The notes under the pieces were generated by a model that was not told where the DNA came from, did not search any database, and worked only from the letters and a program-made list of their open reading frames with translations. This document shows, in pieces, positions 43,010 to 53,307 of a stretch of 62,431 bases of DNA (positions within the stretch are counted from its first letter, which is position 1; each line of letters starts with the position of its first letter). Source of the stretch: Candidatus Altarchaeota archaeon. GTDB lineage: Archaea; Altiarchaeota; Altiarchaeia; IMC4; QMZM01. The position numbers were made by a program, and so were the translations under genes. The stretch covers positions 1 to 62,431 of the forward strand of contig JAFGDV010000015.1 in NCBI GenBank assembly GCA_016931955.1, written 5' to 3'.

Positions 43010-45487
43010 CTAAAACCCCTCAATATAACACTCATTTGTAGGATCAATACCGTCCTCTCCATAATTGAACTGAACTATTACCCCAGTGTCTCCCCTGACG
43101 GTGCCGTCTGGGTAGACAACCAAATCCTGTAGGGCATTTATGAGCCTTCTCTGCATGTATCCGCTTCTCGCGGTTCTGATGGCTGTATCTACTAGGCTTT
43201 CTCTTCCCCCCATGGAATGGAAGAAGTATTCCGTCGGGGTTAAACCCATCTTGAAGCTTGAGGCGACAAAGCCGTTAGCCTCCGAAGAAACATCGCCTTT
43301 CTTGAAGTGCGGCAGTGTTCTTGCGTTGTAGCCCCTTTTTATCCTCTTCCCCCTCACAGCCTGCTGTCCTACGATGCCAGCCATCTGAGTCAGGTTGAGG
43401 AGGCTTCCCCGGGCACCTGACCTGGACATTATCAGCGACGATGTATGCCTAGAGTATTCTTCGGCGATTTCTCCGGCGGCATTTCTTACATGACTGAGTT
43501 CTGCCATGACCATATCCTCCAGGGTTTCTTCCATTGATTTTCCGGGGATTATCCTAAGTTCGCCTTTGTGGTATGATTGTACTAGTTCGTCGACCTTTGC
43601 TTTTGCCTTCTTTGTGATGTCCCTTATCTTCTTCAGGGCTTCCTCAGAGAGGTCTGAATCGTCTATGCCGACACTGAAGCCGTATTTCATTATTGCTCGG
43701 ATACTCAAGAGTGTTGACTTGTCGATGAACTCCCTTGAGACGTCGGAGCCGTATCGAGTGAAGAGCTTTTCAAGGAGGATCCCGCCAAGGCCTTCCTTGT
43801 CTATGACGCCGGAGACGAGTTTTCCCTTATCTATCTTGACGCGACTCTGTTTGCCCTTGTATTCCAGACTGAAATCCTTGGGCAGCATCAGACTGAAAAT
43901 CTCCTTTCCAGTGAACCTCTTCTTTCCTTTGGGAAGCTCTACTGTGTTCCTTGTGATGTCTAAGGCCTCCGCCCGGCTGAGCTCTACTTCATCCCTTGTT
44001 AGTAGCGTCATCCCTGTTACGTGATCCTGTCTGCCGCCGATTATTGGTTTTCCGTATCTTGGGGAGATAATGCATTCCTGGACCTTCATTAGGATATCTG
44101 CTTCAGCTATAGCCTCCTCTGATTGCGGAACATGTAGATTCATTTCGTCCCCGTCAAAGTCCGCATTGTAGGGGGCGCAGACTGCGGTGTTCAGTCTAAG
44201 TGTTTTTTCGGGCAGGACCCTGACGCGGTGGCACATCATCGAGATTCTGTGCAAAGAGGGCTGTCTGTTGAATATCACCACATCGCCGTCCTTCAGGTGT
44301 CTCTCCACTATGTCACCCTCTGTGACGGTTTTAGCTATCTCCTCCTTGTTCTCCTCCATGATCCTCTTCCTACCGATGGGTGTTATGACGTTGTGTGCTC
44401 CAGGATGGACGTGGGGGCCGTTCAGAACATACAGCCTAAGTTCCTCTATGTTCCTATCGTTGACCTCTTCTGGAACCGTGAGTTCCATGGCGATTATTTC
44501 GGGAACAGCGACCTCGTTTATGCTCAGATTTGGGTCTGGGCTGATGACGGTTCTCGCTGAAAAATTGACCCTCTTACCTGAGAGGTTCTTCCTGAACCTG
44601 CCCTCCTTGCTTTTGAGTCTCTGGGCTATCGTCTTCAGGGGTCTGCCAGATCTGTGTCTGGCAGGTGGGATCCCGGTTATTCCGTTATCAAAATAGGTTG
44701 CAACATGGTACTGTAGTAGATCCCATAGATCCTCTATGATGAGCTGTGGTGCGCCTGAGTTTATGTTTTCCTCAAGTCTCTGGTTTATCCTCAGGATGTC
44801 GACCAGTTTATGCGTTAAGTCATCTTCGCTTCTGTCGCTTGACTCCAGTGTTATTGATGGTCTAGTGGTTATGGGCAGAACCGGTATGGATGAGAGGATC
44901 AGCCAGTCCGGCCTCACCTTAAGGCCTAGATACCGGAGATCTTCGTCATTTATCTTCTCGAACCTTTCTCGTATGTCTGTAACCAGCAGATTGTTCTCGC
45001 CCTCGTAGTAGGAGTAGGGTCTTACGAACTTTATCTTAACCTGTTTTTCTCCGCAGTGTGGGCACTTCCCTTCGGATTCGCTCACCTTTTGTGCGTTCTC
45101 CCATATGGCATTGGATTCTGTAGGCGTTATGTTCTCCAACTTGTAGCTATCAAGTTCTTCTTTTTGTATGAGGATTCTGCCACATACCCGGCAGGTCATC
45201 TTAAGAAGTAGGTAGACCTCCCTTGCGTAACCCACGTGGATGACGGGCCTTGTCAGTTCCACGTGACCGAAATGCCCCTGGCATTCACCGAGGCGCCCTC
45301 CACATGTTTTACACTTGATGCCCGGGTCTATGACTCCTAGGCGTGGATCCATGAGACCGCCTTCGATAGGGTAGCCGTCTTCATCGTAGGTATTTGGGGT
45401 GTAGATCTTAGCAGCCGATAGTTTCTGTATCATCTTCGATGAAAACAACCTGAATTCTATTTTGTCTATCTTCTTTCTTACAGCCAT
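43010..45487 (-). CDS. rpoA1: RNA polymerase subunit A'
   Basis: The protein has 825 residues. The clamp zinc site (CKTCGGRLGECQGHFGH) and a second (CRVCGR... CPHCGE) are present. The catalytic loop NADFDGDEMNLH holds the three Mg2+-binding aspartates. RPPPVPP-type lid and rudder regions appear as HRSGRPLKTIAQRLKSKEGRFRKNLSGKRV. It sits in order after rpoB with a 15 bp gap. Confidence 0.97.
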   Translation of the reverse strand: MAVRKKIDKIEFRLFSSKMIQKLSAAKIYTPNTYDEDGYPIEGGLMDPRLGVIDPGIKCKTCGGRLGECQGHFGHVELTRPVIHVGYAREVYLLLKMTCRVCGRILIQKEELDSYKLENITPTESNAIWENAQKVSESEGKCPHCGEKQVKIKFVRPYSYYEGENNLLVTDIRERFEKINDEDLRYLGLKVRPDWLILSSIPVLPITTRPSITLESSDRSEDDLTHKLVDILRINQRLEENINSGAPQLIIEDLWDLLQYHVATYFDNGITGIPPARHRSGRPLKTIAQRLKSKEGRFRKNLSGKRVNFSARTVISPDPNLSINEVAVPEIIAMELTVPEEVNDRNIEELRLYVLNGPHVHPGAHNVITPIGRKRIMEENKEEIAKTVTEGDIVERHLKDGDVVIFNRQPSLHRISMMCHRVRVLPEKTLRLNTAVCAPYNADFDGDEMNLHVPQSEEAIAEADILMKVQECIISPRYGKPIIGGRQDHVTGMTLLTRDEVELSRAEALDITRNTVELPKGKKRFTGKEIFSLMLPKDFSLEYKGKQSRVKIDKGKLVSGVIDKEGLGGILLEKLFTRYGSDVSREFIDKSTLLSIRAIMKYGFSVGIDDSDLSEEALKKIRDITKKAKAKVDELVQSYHKGELRIIPGKSMEETLEDMVMAELSHVRNAAGEIAEEYSRHTSSLIMSRSGARGSLLNLTQMAGIVGQQAVRGKRIKRGYNARTLPHFKKGDVSSEANGFVASSFKMGLTPTEYFFHSMGGRESLVDTAIRTARSGYMQRRLINALQDLVVYPDGTVRGDTGVIVQFNYGEDGIDPTNECYIEGF

Positions 45488-45502
45488 TTTATTCTCCTGA
45501 TC

Positions 45503-48500
45503 TTAAGCCCTGTCACTGAGCAGCAGCTTGGGGTAGATGCACATACCCATCAATTCATTCAACAACAGCTTGAATGCGTAGGCAATCTCTACCGGGTAGG
45601 TTTCTACTTCGCCGCAGATTGGGCAGTACATCTGTTCTTTCTCTAAATCGCGTATTGCTACGAGACCGCATTTTGAGCATACTGGAACGATGATCTTATC
45701 CGATTCATCAAGTAGCCTGTCCTTTAGCATCATCGAAGCTCCATGAGCTATCAAACAGTCCCTTTCCATCTCTCCAAAGCGTAGCCCTCCTTCCCGCGCC
45801 CTCCCTTCTGTCGGCTGTCTCGTCAGCATCTGCACTGGGCCGCGGCTCCTTGCGTGAATCTTGTTCGCCACCATGTGGTGCAGTTTTTGGTAGTATATCC
45901 CGCCAATGAATATTTCGGCATCGTATTTCTTTCCGCTCACGCCGTCATACATTACCTCTTTGCCTTTGTCATCGAAGTTGAACTCCTTCAGAATCGCCCT
46001 CAGGCTTTCTTCCCTGTCGTTGTCGAAGGCTGTTGAGTCCACCAGCCTACCAGTTAATGAAGCAGCCTTTCCGCCTATCATCTCCAAAACGTGGCCGATG
46101 GTCATTCTCGATGGGATTGCGTGCGGGTTTATTATAAGGTCAGGAACTATGCCGTCTTTGGTGAAAGGCATATCCTCATGGGCCACAATCAGACCTACAA
46201 CGCCTTTCTGTCCGTGCCTGGATGAGAACTTGTCTCCTAACTCTGGAATCCTCTGGCTTCTCACCCTGACCTTAGCCAGCTTGTTCTTTTCCAAGGTCTC
46301 TGATAAGACAACGCTGTCAACGGTTCCGGACTCCATATGCCTGACCGTTGTTGAGTTCTCTCTCCTCTTTTCCTCCACTATGCCGTATGGGCCGATCTCT
46401 TCCAAGAACCGTGGGGGTGAGGTCTTACCTATCAAGACCTCGTCTGTGTTGATGTCTGTTTCAGGGTATATCAAGCCGTCTTCATCAAGTTTGGAGTATG
46501 TTTCCTCTGACTGATAGCCTTCAACGCCCTCGTTGGGTTTTTCGAACTTGTCTTTCTGGCCTGATGGGTAACCCCTCTCCTCGGCACAATATGTTCTGTA
46601 AAACGTTGATCTTCCAAGACCCCTCTCGATTGAGCTCTTATTAAGGACGATTGCATCCTCCATGTTATAGCCTTCATAACTCATGATAGCGACAATAAAG
46701 TTCTGACCTGCGGGTCTCCTCCCGTAATTAATACATTCTGTTATGCCTGTCCTCACCAAAGGGGTCTGCGGATAGTGCAGTATGTTAGCCCGGCTATCAA
46801 ATCTTGAATGATAGTTTGATGCATATATGCCTAGGGACTGTTTTGCCATGGAAGCAGCCATCGTCACCCTTGGGGATGAGTTGTGTTCCGGGTAGGGGGC
46901 GAAGCTGGATGCGACCCCCAGGATCAGTGCAGGCGAGACCTCACAGTGTGTATGCTCTTTATTTATGTCTTCCTGTTGCACTGCAATAAATGAGTTCTCT
47001 TCCTCTTCCGCGTCAATATACTCTACAACCCCATCTTTGATGAGGTCGTCCCATGTTGTCTTTCCTTCCCTCAGTTCTCTGACGTGTTTTTCAGTTAACT
47101 TTGATCCTCCATCTTCGACAACGATTATTGGTCTGAGGACTCTCCCCTTGTCAGTGTAGATCTGTATCTCGTTGTTTTCTTCTCTGTAGCTTATTGAGGC
47201 AGACGGGTCTATGTGTCCATCCCTCCTAATCTTCCGCAGTCTCTGGACCAGAAGCTCTGGTTGTGAGTGCCTTCCAATCAATCTGCCGTTGAGGTTAACG
47301 TAGACGTCTTTTCTCTTGCCGCCCTGTTCCAAGACCCTGAATTCATGGAGGTATTTTTCTATAGGTGCTTCGTCGACGTCATGTGATATTCTCACACCTA
47401 CCGCCAAATTTTTGACCAGACCGCAGTTCTGACCCTCAGGTGTCTCATTTGGGCATATCCTACCCCACTGCGTCGCGTGCAGGTCTCGTGCTTCGAAGTG
47501 GGGATGGCTTCTGCTAAGCAGAGAAGATACCCTCCGCCTGTGTGCGATCGAGCTTAAGTAGTTCGTTCTGTCAAGTACCTGACTTACGCCGCTTCTGCCG
47601 CCAGTCCAGTTTCCAGTTGCAAGAGCATAGCAGATACTCTCCGTTAGGTTGTTGCTCCTGACAGCAGTCCTTATGTTAACCTGTCTGTGTCGCGCGTTCT
47701 GTTTCTCCAACTGGTATTTTATGTCCCTAGCAATCTTGTTGAAGCTGACTCTGAAGAGTTCTTGCATTAGGTCCCCAGCAAGCCTTAGCCTCTTATTCGA
47801 GTAATGGTCTTTGTCATCCTGCTCACGCTTACCGTATGCTAACTCGAGCACTTTTCTCGCCATAATCCCCAGGTAGATCCCCTTGGATCGTCTGTCTTTT
47901 TCCGTGTTCCCTATGTGCGGCAGTAGGAAGTTGTTTATGACCTGGTTTGCCCTAGTGGCCTGATATTGTTTAGCGTGTCCTGCACCCGCCCTCTTGCCAA
48001 GGTAGTCGAATGCGTCGTCTTGGCTCATGCTTTTTAGTTCCAGGTTCATCAGGATCTCCAGCTTAGAGTCTTCGTCGTCGAATAAGTCAAGGATTTCTTC
48101 ATCTGTTAGACCCAGAGCCTTCATCAGGATCGTGAGAGAAATCTTGTTCGGTATCCCTGGGAAAGTGACATACAACGTTCCAGTGCTTCCGCCCTCTACA
48201 TATTCTACGGTAATCCTCGACCGGAAGCCCTGTCTCACAGAGAAGACCTTCGCTATTATCACGTCTTTTCCTGCCACATTCTCCATAGTTGTGACTATCC
48301 TATTAGGTGCCAGGTCTTCGACAATGATCAGTGATCTCTCTGTCCCGTTTATGATGAAGTAGCCCCCTAGGTCTAGAGGATCCTCATTGTTTTTTGTTAA
48401 TTCTCCGTCTGAGAGACCGTAGAGAAGGCAGCGTTTGGATCTCAGCATTATTGGGAGGTGGCCTATCTCCACCTCCACTGATTCCCCGTTTTCTATGAAC

Positions 48501-48766
48501 TCTAGCAGAATGGGGGCGGAGTAGGTTAGATTCCTTAGTGAGCATTCGAAAGGGTATCTGCTTTCTGGGCTCTGTCCTGATTCGTTAACTACAGGGGCAT
48601 CAACCCTTATCTTCCCCAGCTCTAGGCTGTAGCCTTCTACGTCTACCTCTATCTCCCCTCTTTCGTCGATGACCTCCTGCAGGCCTTTTTCGAGCAGCCA
48701 GTTGAAGGATTCTATCTGAAAGTTTATTAAGTCCCCTGTCTTGATGAAGTCTTTTAGTTGAATCAA
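45503..48766 (-). CDS. rpoB: RNA polymerase subunit B (unsplit)
   Basis: The protein has 1087 residues as one chain. Motifs include RRVSSLLSRSHPHFEARDLHATQWGRICPNETPEGQNCGL and DKFSSRHGQKGVVG near the active site, and the C-terminal zinc site CSKCGLVA...CPICGE. Methanogens and Archaeoglobus usually have it split into B' and B'', so an intact gene is a lineage clue. It follows rpoH by 4 nt. Confidence 0.97.
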   Translation of the reverse strand: MIQLKDFIKTGDLINFQIESFNWLLEKGLQEVIDERGEIEVDVEGYSLELGKIRVDAPVVNESGQSPESRYPFECSLRNLTYSAPILLEFIENGESVEVEIGHLPIMLRSKRCLLYGLSDGELTKNNEDPLDLGGYFIINGTERSLIIVEDLAPNRIVTTMENVAGKDVIIAKVFSVRQGFRSRITVEYVEGGSTGTLYVTFPGIPNKISLTILMKALGLTDEEILDLFDDEDSKLEILMNLELKSMSQDDAFDYLGKRAGAGHAKQYQATRANQVINNFLLPHIGNTEKDRRSKGIYLGIMARKVLELAYGKREQDDKDHYSNKRLRLAGDLMQELFRVSFNKIARDIKYQLEKQNARHRQVNIRTAVRSNNLTESICYALATGNWTGGRSGVSQVLDRTNYLSSIAHRRRVSSLLSRSHPHFEARDLHATQWGRICPNETPEGQNCGLVKNLAVGVRISHDVDEAPIEKYLHEFRVLEQGGKRKDVYVNLNGRLIGRHSQPELLVQRLRKIRRDGHIDPSASISYREENNEIQIYTDKGRVLRPIIVVEDGGSKLTEKHVRELREGKTTWDDLIKDGVVEYIDAEEEENSFIAVQQEDINKEHTHCEVSPALILGVASSFAPYPEHNSSPRVTMAASMAKQSLGIYASNYHSRFDSRANILHYPQTPLVRTGITECINYGRRPAGQNFIVAIMSYEGYNMEDAIVLNKSSIERGLGRSTFYRTYCAEERGYPSGQKDKFEKPNEGVEGYQSEETYSKLDEDGLIYPETDINTDEVLIGKTSPPRFLEEIGPYGIVEEKRRENSTTVRHMESGTVDSVVLSETLEKNKLAKVRVRSQRIPELGDKFSSRHGQKGVVGLIVAHEDMPFTKDGIVPDLIINPHAIPSRMTIGHVLEMIGGKAASLTGRLVDSTAFDNDREESLRAILKEFNFDDKGKEVMYDGVSGKKYDAEIFIGGIYYQKLHHMVANKIHARSRGPVQMLTRQPTEGRAREGGLRFGEMERDCLIAHGASMMLKDRLLDESDKIIVPVCSKCGLVAIRDLEKEQMYCPICGEVETYPVEIAYAFKLLLNELMGMCIYPKLLLSDRA

Positions 48767-48770
48767 TTTA

Positions 48771-49004
48771 TCACCCTTCTATCACAAGTCTATAATAGAA
48801 AGCATTCCCAGCAGTTGGGCTTATCCTCGTTATCCCTACTATGTCTCCAACCTTTGGGTTTAGTTCCCTTATTGCGGGGTCGCTTTTTAACATCCTAGGC
48901 AGCTCGTTGGGGGTTATGTTATAGAATTTAAGTATCTTCTCAGACTTTTTTTCGTCTAAGATTTCGTGTTTAGGTACAAGAGCGTTCTTCAATTTCGACC
49001 CCAA
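48771..49004 (-). CDS. rpoH: RNA polymerase subunit H (Rpb5-like)
   Basis: The 77 residues are the archaeal Rpb5 C-terminal domain: LVPKHEIL, ITPNELPRMLKSDPAIRELNPKVGDIVGITR and the end AFYYRLVI. The start is TTG; no ATG fits. A second TTG four codons on (48992) would give a usual family N-terminus and better match the TATA-like TTAATATAT at 49018-49026 for a leaderless message. It is the first gene of the polymerase operon. Confidence 0.93.
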   Translation of the reverse strand: MGSKLKNALVPKHEILDEKKSEKILKFYNITPNELPRMLKSDPAIRELNPKVGDIVGITRISPTAGNAFYYRLVIEG

Positions 49005-49017
49005 AGAAAGTAGTAAC

Positions 49018-49026
49018 TTAATATAT
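49018..49026 (-). promoter_or_regulatory. TATA box of the RNA polymerase operon
   Basis: On the minus strand the stretch reads ATATATTAA. It is centred 30 nt before the TTG at 48992 and 18 nt before the TTG at 49004, so it favours the downstream TTG as the start of rpoH on a leaderless transcript. It lies in the 56 bp gap after the CBS gene. Confidence 0.4.
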
Positions 49027-49060
49027 CTACTTTTTCCTTTAAAAATGGGGATTCAATATA

Positions 49061-49966
49061 TCAACCCATGTAAAAATGCCTTATTACGTCGCTTGTCGTC
49101 ACTATCCCCTCTATCTTGTTGTTTTTTATAACAGGGAATCCTCCAATCCCAGTTTCTTTCACGAGTTTTGGTACGAGGGCGAGGTCGTCTTCAGGTTTCA
49201 GGGTTATGACCTTTTTCTTCATTATGTCCTCAACCCGTGTTTTGCTTAATACCTCCTCAGCATTTACGCCCTTGAATTCCCCGTAGCCAAGGAACCTAAG
49301 AACATCGAAGACAGTGATTATGCCGATAAGCTCGTCTTCTCGTACAACAGGTAGTCTCCTCAACCTGTTTCTTACCATTATCTTTGAGACGTCAGAGATC
49401 ATCATGCCTGGAGAGGAGGTTATGCATTTCCGGCTCATAGCCTCTTTAACCGATAAACCAAATGCGTCTGAGATCGGTAGAACATCCCTTTCCGTGACAA
49501 TGGCGATAACTTTCTTTGCCTCTAAGTCTTCTACTATGGGAATAGATGATGTCTTCTTCTTGATTATTATCTTTATGACATCATCTATTGAAGCCTTTTT
49601 GTCTACGTAAGCCGGATTCGGGTTCATTATCTTGCTTATTGGGCAGTTTATAGCCGAGAGAAAATTCCCATTGTAATCCTTCAGTATGATGTTGTATTTT
49701 TCCCCCCCACCCAAGAAGTCGAGTATGTCTATTGCTACAGCCATACCCTCTAACCTGTTCGTCCCCGCATCCGTTATAGGGATCCTCCTGAAGTCGTGTT
49801 CCTCCATCAGCTTGGCGACATTCCTTATCGAATTCAGTGGATGAGTCGTTACCACATTCTTTTCCGCTATGACAATAACGTTCCCTTCCCGCTCCGCCAT
49901 GTGCGATTTAAACTCCCTGGGTCCGCGGTCTCCTGATTTTCCTATATCAGATTTTCCAATAGTCAT
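49061..49966 (-). CDS. Four-CBS-domain protein
   Basis: The protein has 301 residues. Four CBS motifs run in series, each opening with a phrase such as KNVVTTHPLNSIRNVAKLM, NPNPAYVDKKASIDDVI, RKCITSSPGMMISDVSKIM and KKVITLKPEDDLALVPKLV, followed by a variable turn like RRIPITD or GGFPVI. Paired CBS domains bind AMP, ATP or SAM and act as energy or metabolite sensors. It has no enzymatic domain, so it is probably a regulator in trans. It lies 10 nt after the ADTH synthase gene and before rpoH. Confidence 0.9.
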   Translation of the reverse strand: MTIGKSDIGKSGDRGPREFKSHMAEREGNVIVIAEKNVVTTHPLNSIRNVAKLMEEHDFRRIPITDAGTNRLEGMAVAIDILDFLGGGEKYNIILKDYNGNFLSAINCPISKIMNPNPAYVDKKASIDDVIKIIIKKKTSSIPIVEDLEAKKVIAIVTERDVLPISDAFGLSVKEAMSRKCITSSPGMMISDVSKIMVRNRLRRLPVVREDELIGIITVFDVLRFLGYGEFKGVNAEEVLSKTRVEDIMKKKVITLKPEDDLALVPKLVKETGIGGFPVIKNNKIEGIVTTSDVIRHFYMG

Positions 49967-49976
49967 TTTATCTCAG

Positions 49977-50735
49977 TTATTCTCCATGAACTATACTGCA
50001 GACCTTCTTTACCATAGAAACCCGGTCCTTTGCCTGGAATATGTTTCTCCCGATGGATACGCCTTGGGCTCCGCAGTCCATGGCGTCCTCTATCATCTTG
50101 AACAGGTCTGCTTCGCTCTCTATCTTGGGTCCGCCTGCGATCACTATTGGCACAGGGCATCCGTCTATTACCTCCTTGAAGCTTTTCTTGTCTCCGGTGT
50201 AGACGGTCTTTATTATGTCCGCCCCAAGTTCTGCGCCTATTCTTGCGACGTGTTTCACGTACTTTACGTCGTGTTCGTTTTCCACCTTCTTTCCGCGGGC
50301 GTACATCATAGCTAACAATGGCATGCCGTATTCGTCGCATTCTGCGGCTAACATACCTAGATTGTGTAACATCTCTGGTTCGTTTCCAGCCCCCACATTA
50401 ACGTGAACCGATACTGCATCAGCTCCTAGGCGGATTGCTTCTTTTATTGAGGTAACCTGCACTTTCGCGTTAGGGTCTGGTGCCAGCGTCGTTCCACCAG
50501 AGAGGTGTATTATCAACCCAATATCCCGTCCGTAACCCCTGTGACCCGCCCCCACGATGCCTTTATGCATAAGAACTGCGTCGGCCCCACCCTCTGCGAT
50601 GTCACTGATTGTCTCAACCATGTCCTCCAACCCTGAAATAGGGCCAACAGAGACTCCATGGTCCACTGGGACGATCACGGTCTTCTTCGACTTCCGGTCG
50701 AAGATCCTTTCCATTCTTATTCTCTTACCTATCAT
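49977..50735 (-). CDS. 2-amino-3,7-dideoxy-D-threo-hept-6-ulosonate (ADTH) synthase, class I aldolase family
   Basis: The protein has 252 residues. The opening [31 protein letters not shown] and [26 protein letters not shown] closely match the archaeal AroA' family (MJ0400). The Schiff-base lysine is K176 ([11 protein letters not shown]) and the acid/base tyrosine is Y145. It makes the first intermediate of the archaeal 3-dehydroquinate route to aromatic amino acids. Fructose-bisphosphate aldolase activity is possible, as the families overlap. The partner dehydroquinate synthase II is not in the window. Confidence 0.85.
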   Translation of the reverse strand: MIGKRIRMERIFDRKSKKTVIVPVDHGVSVGPISGLEDMVETISDIAEGGADAVLMHKGIVGAGHRGYGRDIGLIIHLSGGTTLAPDPNAKVQVTSIKEAIRLGADAVSVHVNVGAGNEPEMLHNLGMLAAECDEYGMPLLAMMYARGKKVENEHDVKYVKHVARIGAELGADIIKTVYTGDKKSFKEVIDGCPVPIVIAGGPKIESEADLFKMIEDAMDCGAQGVSIGRNIFQAKDRVSMVKKVCSIVHGE

Positions 50736-50784
50736 TGCGTCAAATACTTGGAAACAGGGACATAAAAAACACCCTCTTTAGGTA

Positions 50785-51570
50785 TTATACCCTGCAGCTC
50801 CCTTCCGCTATCACATTGTGCCTGTGTATCGATTCCTCAGAGATGGTCTTCACCCTGATCTTTACGTTCTTGAATCTTTTCTTGGCGTTGTTCAATATGC
50901 CCCTGGTCACGTCTTCCACGAATCTGGGGTTCTCATACATTTCTCTGACAACCTGTTTCTCGTCCTCTGCCTTCAGGATGGTGTAGACCCTTGAGGGGAA
51001 CGCATCCTCCACGCACTCTATCATGTCTTCCAGGTCTATTTCATTCCCGTAGTCCGTCTCTATCTCGAGTATTCCAATGGCTCTCTGGATGTGAGTTTTT
51101 CCCTCGCATTTGTTCATGGCGTGGGGGCATACAGTGTTTCCAAAGACCTCCACCAGCAGCCTCTTGGTGTAGACGCCTTTGTCTGATGAAACCGTTACCT
51201 CTACGCCGTAGGTCTCCATGGTTGTTTTCCCGGTCACCGGCGTCTTCTTAGGCACAACTAGTTCGGTCTTCATCGTGATCTCAGCGTGATTGAATGAGTG
51301 TTTTCCCTTCAGTTTCTCTAGTATGTTTTTTTCTATTTCCTCCAGTGAGCCGTGCCGTATCTCAACCTCCTCTTCAATGCACTCTGTGATGGATTCAACG
51401 AGTCGGCTCATGTGCACTCCTTTTCTTTCCTTGTCCAGGTCCAGGGTCAGCTCTATCTCTGGAACGAAATTATAGCGTCGGCCCTTCCAGTTGGTCATAA
51501 CAATCGTTTTCAGACCTGTCACACCTACTCGTCCAAGCCTTTCCATGATCTCAGGCTTCTTGTCTTGCAT
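50785..51570 (-). CDS. mptA: GTP cyclohydrolase MptA (FolE2 family)
   Basis: The protein has 261 residues, a little shorter than many. Family features: VGVTGLKTIVMTNWKGR at the start, VHMSRLVESI, EVFGNTVCPHAMNK with the metal-binding Cys, and the C-terminal ESIHRHNVIAE. It opens the GTP ring, feeding methanopterin and also the pterin precursor used by QueD. Its place next to queE-queC-queD supports a role in making preQ0 for archaeosine. Confidence 0.92.
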   Translation of the reverse strand: MQDKKPEIMERLGRVGVTGLKTIVMTNWKGRRYNFVPEIELTLDLDKERKGVHMSRLVESITECIEEEVEIRHGSLEEIEKNILEKLKGKHSFNHAEITMKTELVVPKKTPVTGKTTMETYGVEVTVSSDKGVYTKRLLVEVFGNTVCPHAMNKCEGKTHIQRAIGILEIETDYGNEIDLEDMIECVEDAFPSRVYTILKAEDEKQVVREMYENPRFVEDVTRGILNNAKKRFKNVKIRVKTISEESIHRHNVIAEGSCRV

Positions 51571-51571
51571 T

Positions 51572-52186
51572 CTACTTCACTCCAAGGATCTTATGGATTT
51601 GAGGAATAACCCGCACATTCTCAGGTATCTTTTCCATAACCATCCTATAGTCGAGCTTATCCATGACGCTGTATTCCGGCTGCAGGATCCAGTTCGGGTA
51701 CTTTTCATCATAAACTGACTGGAAGAAATCCAGGTCCCTTTCATCTTGTACTATGATCTTCAGCTGACTCTTCCCCGGGTTTCTCAGACAGTATCCTATT
51801 GTCATTGGATCCCATTCGGCGTTCCCGCTCGAAGGCGGCTTAATATCGGCTGAAACAAAGTCGGAGTTCTCCAATACATTTTCATCATATATTGTAGAGT
51901 TCGTCTCCAGGTGGACCTTGAATCCATTCTTGTGTAGCCCCTTGATCAGTTCTTCCAGGCCTTCCTCCAGCATCGGCTCTCCTCCAGTCAGAGACACCCA
52001 AGACCATCTTCTGTCCAGTTTTTTCAGGATCTCCCCTATAGCTGTCTTTTTTCCTTCGCCGAAGTCTGTGTCGCACCATTTACAGTTCAGGTTGCATCTG
52101 CAGAACCTGATGAAGTTCATCGGTTTCCCCACGAGGAGTCCTTCCCCCTGTATTGAGCTGAAGACTTCATCTATCAAGTACATCAT
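51572..52186 (-). CDS. queE: 7-carboxy-7-deazaguanine synthase QueE
   Basis: The protein has 204 residues. The radical SAM cluster C31-x3-C35-x2-C38 is in FCRCNLNCKWCDTDFG. The N-terminal DEVFSSIQGEG is the QueE signature. It turns carboxy-tetrahydropterin into CDG, the second step after QueD. Its start overlaps the stop of the glycosyltransferase gene by 4 bp, and it ends 1 bp before mptA. Confidence 0.94.
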   Translation of the reverse strand: MMYLIDEVFSSIQGEGLLVGKPMNFIRFCRCNLNCKWCDTDFGEGKKTAIGEILKKLDRRWSWVSLTGGEPMLEEGLEELIKGLHKNGFKVHLETNSTIYDENVLENSDFVSADIKPPSSGNAEWDPMTIGYCLRNPGKSQLKIIVQDERDLDFFQSVYDEKYPNWILQPEYSVMDKLDYRMVMEKIPENVRVIPQIHKILGVK

Positions 52187-53307
52187 TTTTTTGCCAGCTC
52201 CTCCGCTTTCTCAACGACCTTTTTGGTGCCGTCCATTCTGTTCGAGAAATCCTTCATCGTTGAGCAGTTTTTCTTGAATTTCATCGACTCTTTGATACAT
52301 TCTGCTATCATATATGGTGGCGTGAAATAGCTGAGGTGCATTCCAACGCCGAGCTTCCGCACAATCTCCGCGTTATTCTGCTGCTCTGAGTGGAACATGT
52401 CGGGGAAAGACAGGATCGGTTTGCCGAAGCTCAAACACTCCATGATAGTGCTGTGGCCGCCTGGGGCTATTATCACGTCGGATCCTTTTATGTATGGGAA
52501 CACATTATTCATATAATCTATGACGTTCACGTTGTCTTTCACCTCATCTTTCAGCCCTTCTGAGTCCACATTCGGACCGCACACGAGGGTGAAATTAAAG
52601 CCTTCCATCATCTCAGCTGCATGGATCACGTTATGGAGTAGCCGTTCCCGGTATCCGAATCCGCCGACTAGGGAGAATATGTGCGGCTTAGCCAGCTTTG
52701 TCGCTTTAACTTCGTCGTATCTTTTTCTCACTAAGGGGCCGACGAATTCCACCTTGTCGAGGATTTCAGGCTTCAAGGGAATGTTTTTTTCGCAGACTGT
52801 GTAGGGCGGCGGGAAATCTGGGATGATGATGTTGTCGATATAGCGATAAATGATGTCTTCGAATTTTTTAACGAATTTACCGATTAATGCTATATCTATT
52901 CCGCGATTCCGGAAGAACGTGCTCGGATCCGTCTGGTTTAGTATAAAAAGTAACGGTGTCCTGTTCATCTTGGCTGCTATGGCGCCCAGGAAATAGCTGT
53001 CTGATATTACCACCTCAGGTTTTTCTTTCTTCACTAGGTTGAAGACCCTAGGATAGGCTAATGGATCCATCCCCTTCAGTGTTTCTTCGATGGATTTTCT
53101 CATGCTCAGTGACCCTGATTTTCCCACCAATTTGATCTCTGACGGTATTTCCTGCACCGTGAATCCATTCCCCTCTATGTGTTTTTTTGAGTATCCGTAG
53201 GCGCAGAACACTGCCTCGTGTCCTTCCTTCAGAAGTCTTTCTCCTACTGCCAGGCACCTGCTCGTGTGTCCTAAGCCTTCTCCGCACATGAATATCTGAG
53301 CCTTCAT
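52183..53307 (-). CDS. Glycosyltransferase, MJ1255-like (GT28/GT-B fold)
   Basis: The protein has 374 residues of GT-B layout. The N-terminal half opens MKAQIFMCGEGLGHTSRCLA, with the Gly-rich acceptor loop and GHxxR motif of MurG/UGT-like enzymes. The C-terminal half has LVGGFGYRERLL and APGGHSTIMECLSFGKPILSFP, the nucleotide-sugar binding part. Sugar and acceptor are unknown. It is held between queC and queE with 4 bp overlaps on both sides, so it is made together with the preQ0 enzymes. It may glycosylate a deazaguanine, or simply be a passenger. Confidence 0.82.
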   Translation of the reverse strand: MKAQIFMCGEGLGHTSRCLAVGERLLKEGHEAVFCAYGYSKKHIEGNGFTVQEIPSEIKLVGKSGSLSMRKSIEETLKGMDPLAYPRVFNLVKKEKPEVVISDSYFLGAIAAKMNRTPLLFILNQTDPSTFFRNRGIDIALIGKFVKKFEDIIYRYIDNIIIPDFPPPYTVCEKNIPLKPEILDKVEFVGPLVRKRYDEVKATKLAKPHIFSLVGGFGYRERLLHNVIHAAEMMEGFNFTLVCGPNVDSEGLKDEVKDNVNVIDYMNNVFPYIKGSDVIIAPGGHSTIMECLSFGKPILSFPDMFHSEQQNNAEIVRKLGVGMHLSYFTPPYMIAECIKESMKFKKNCSTMKDFSNRMDGTKKVVEKAEELAKK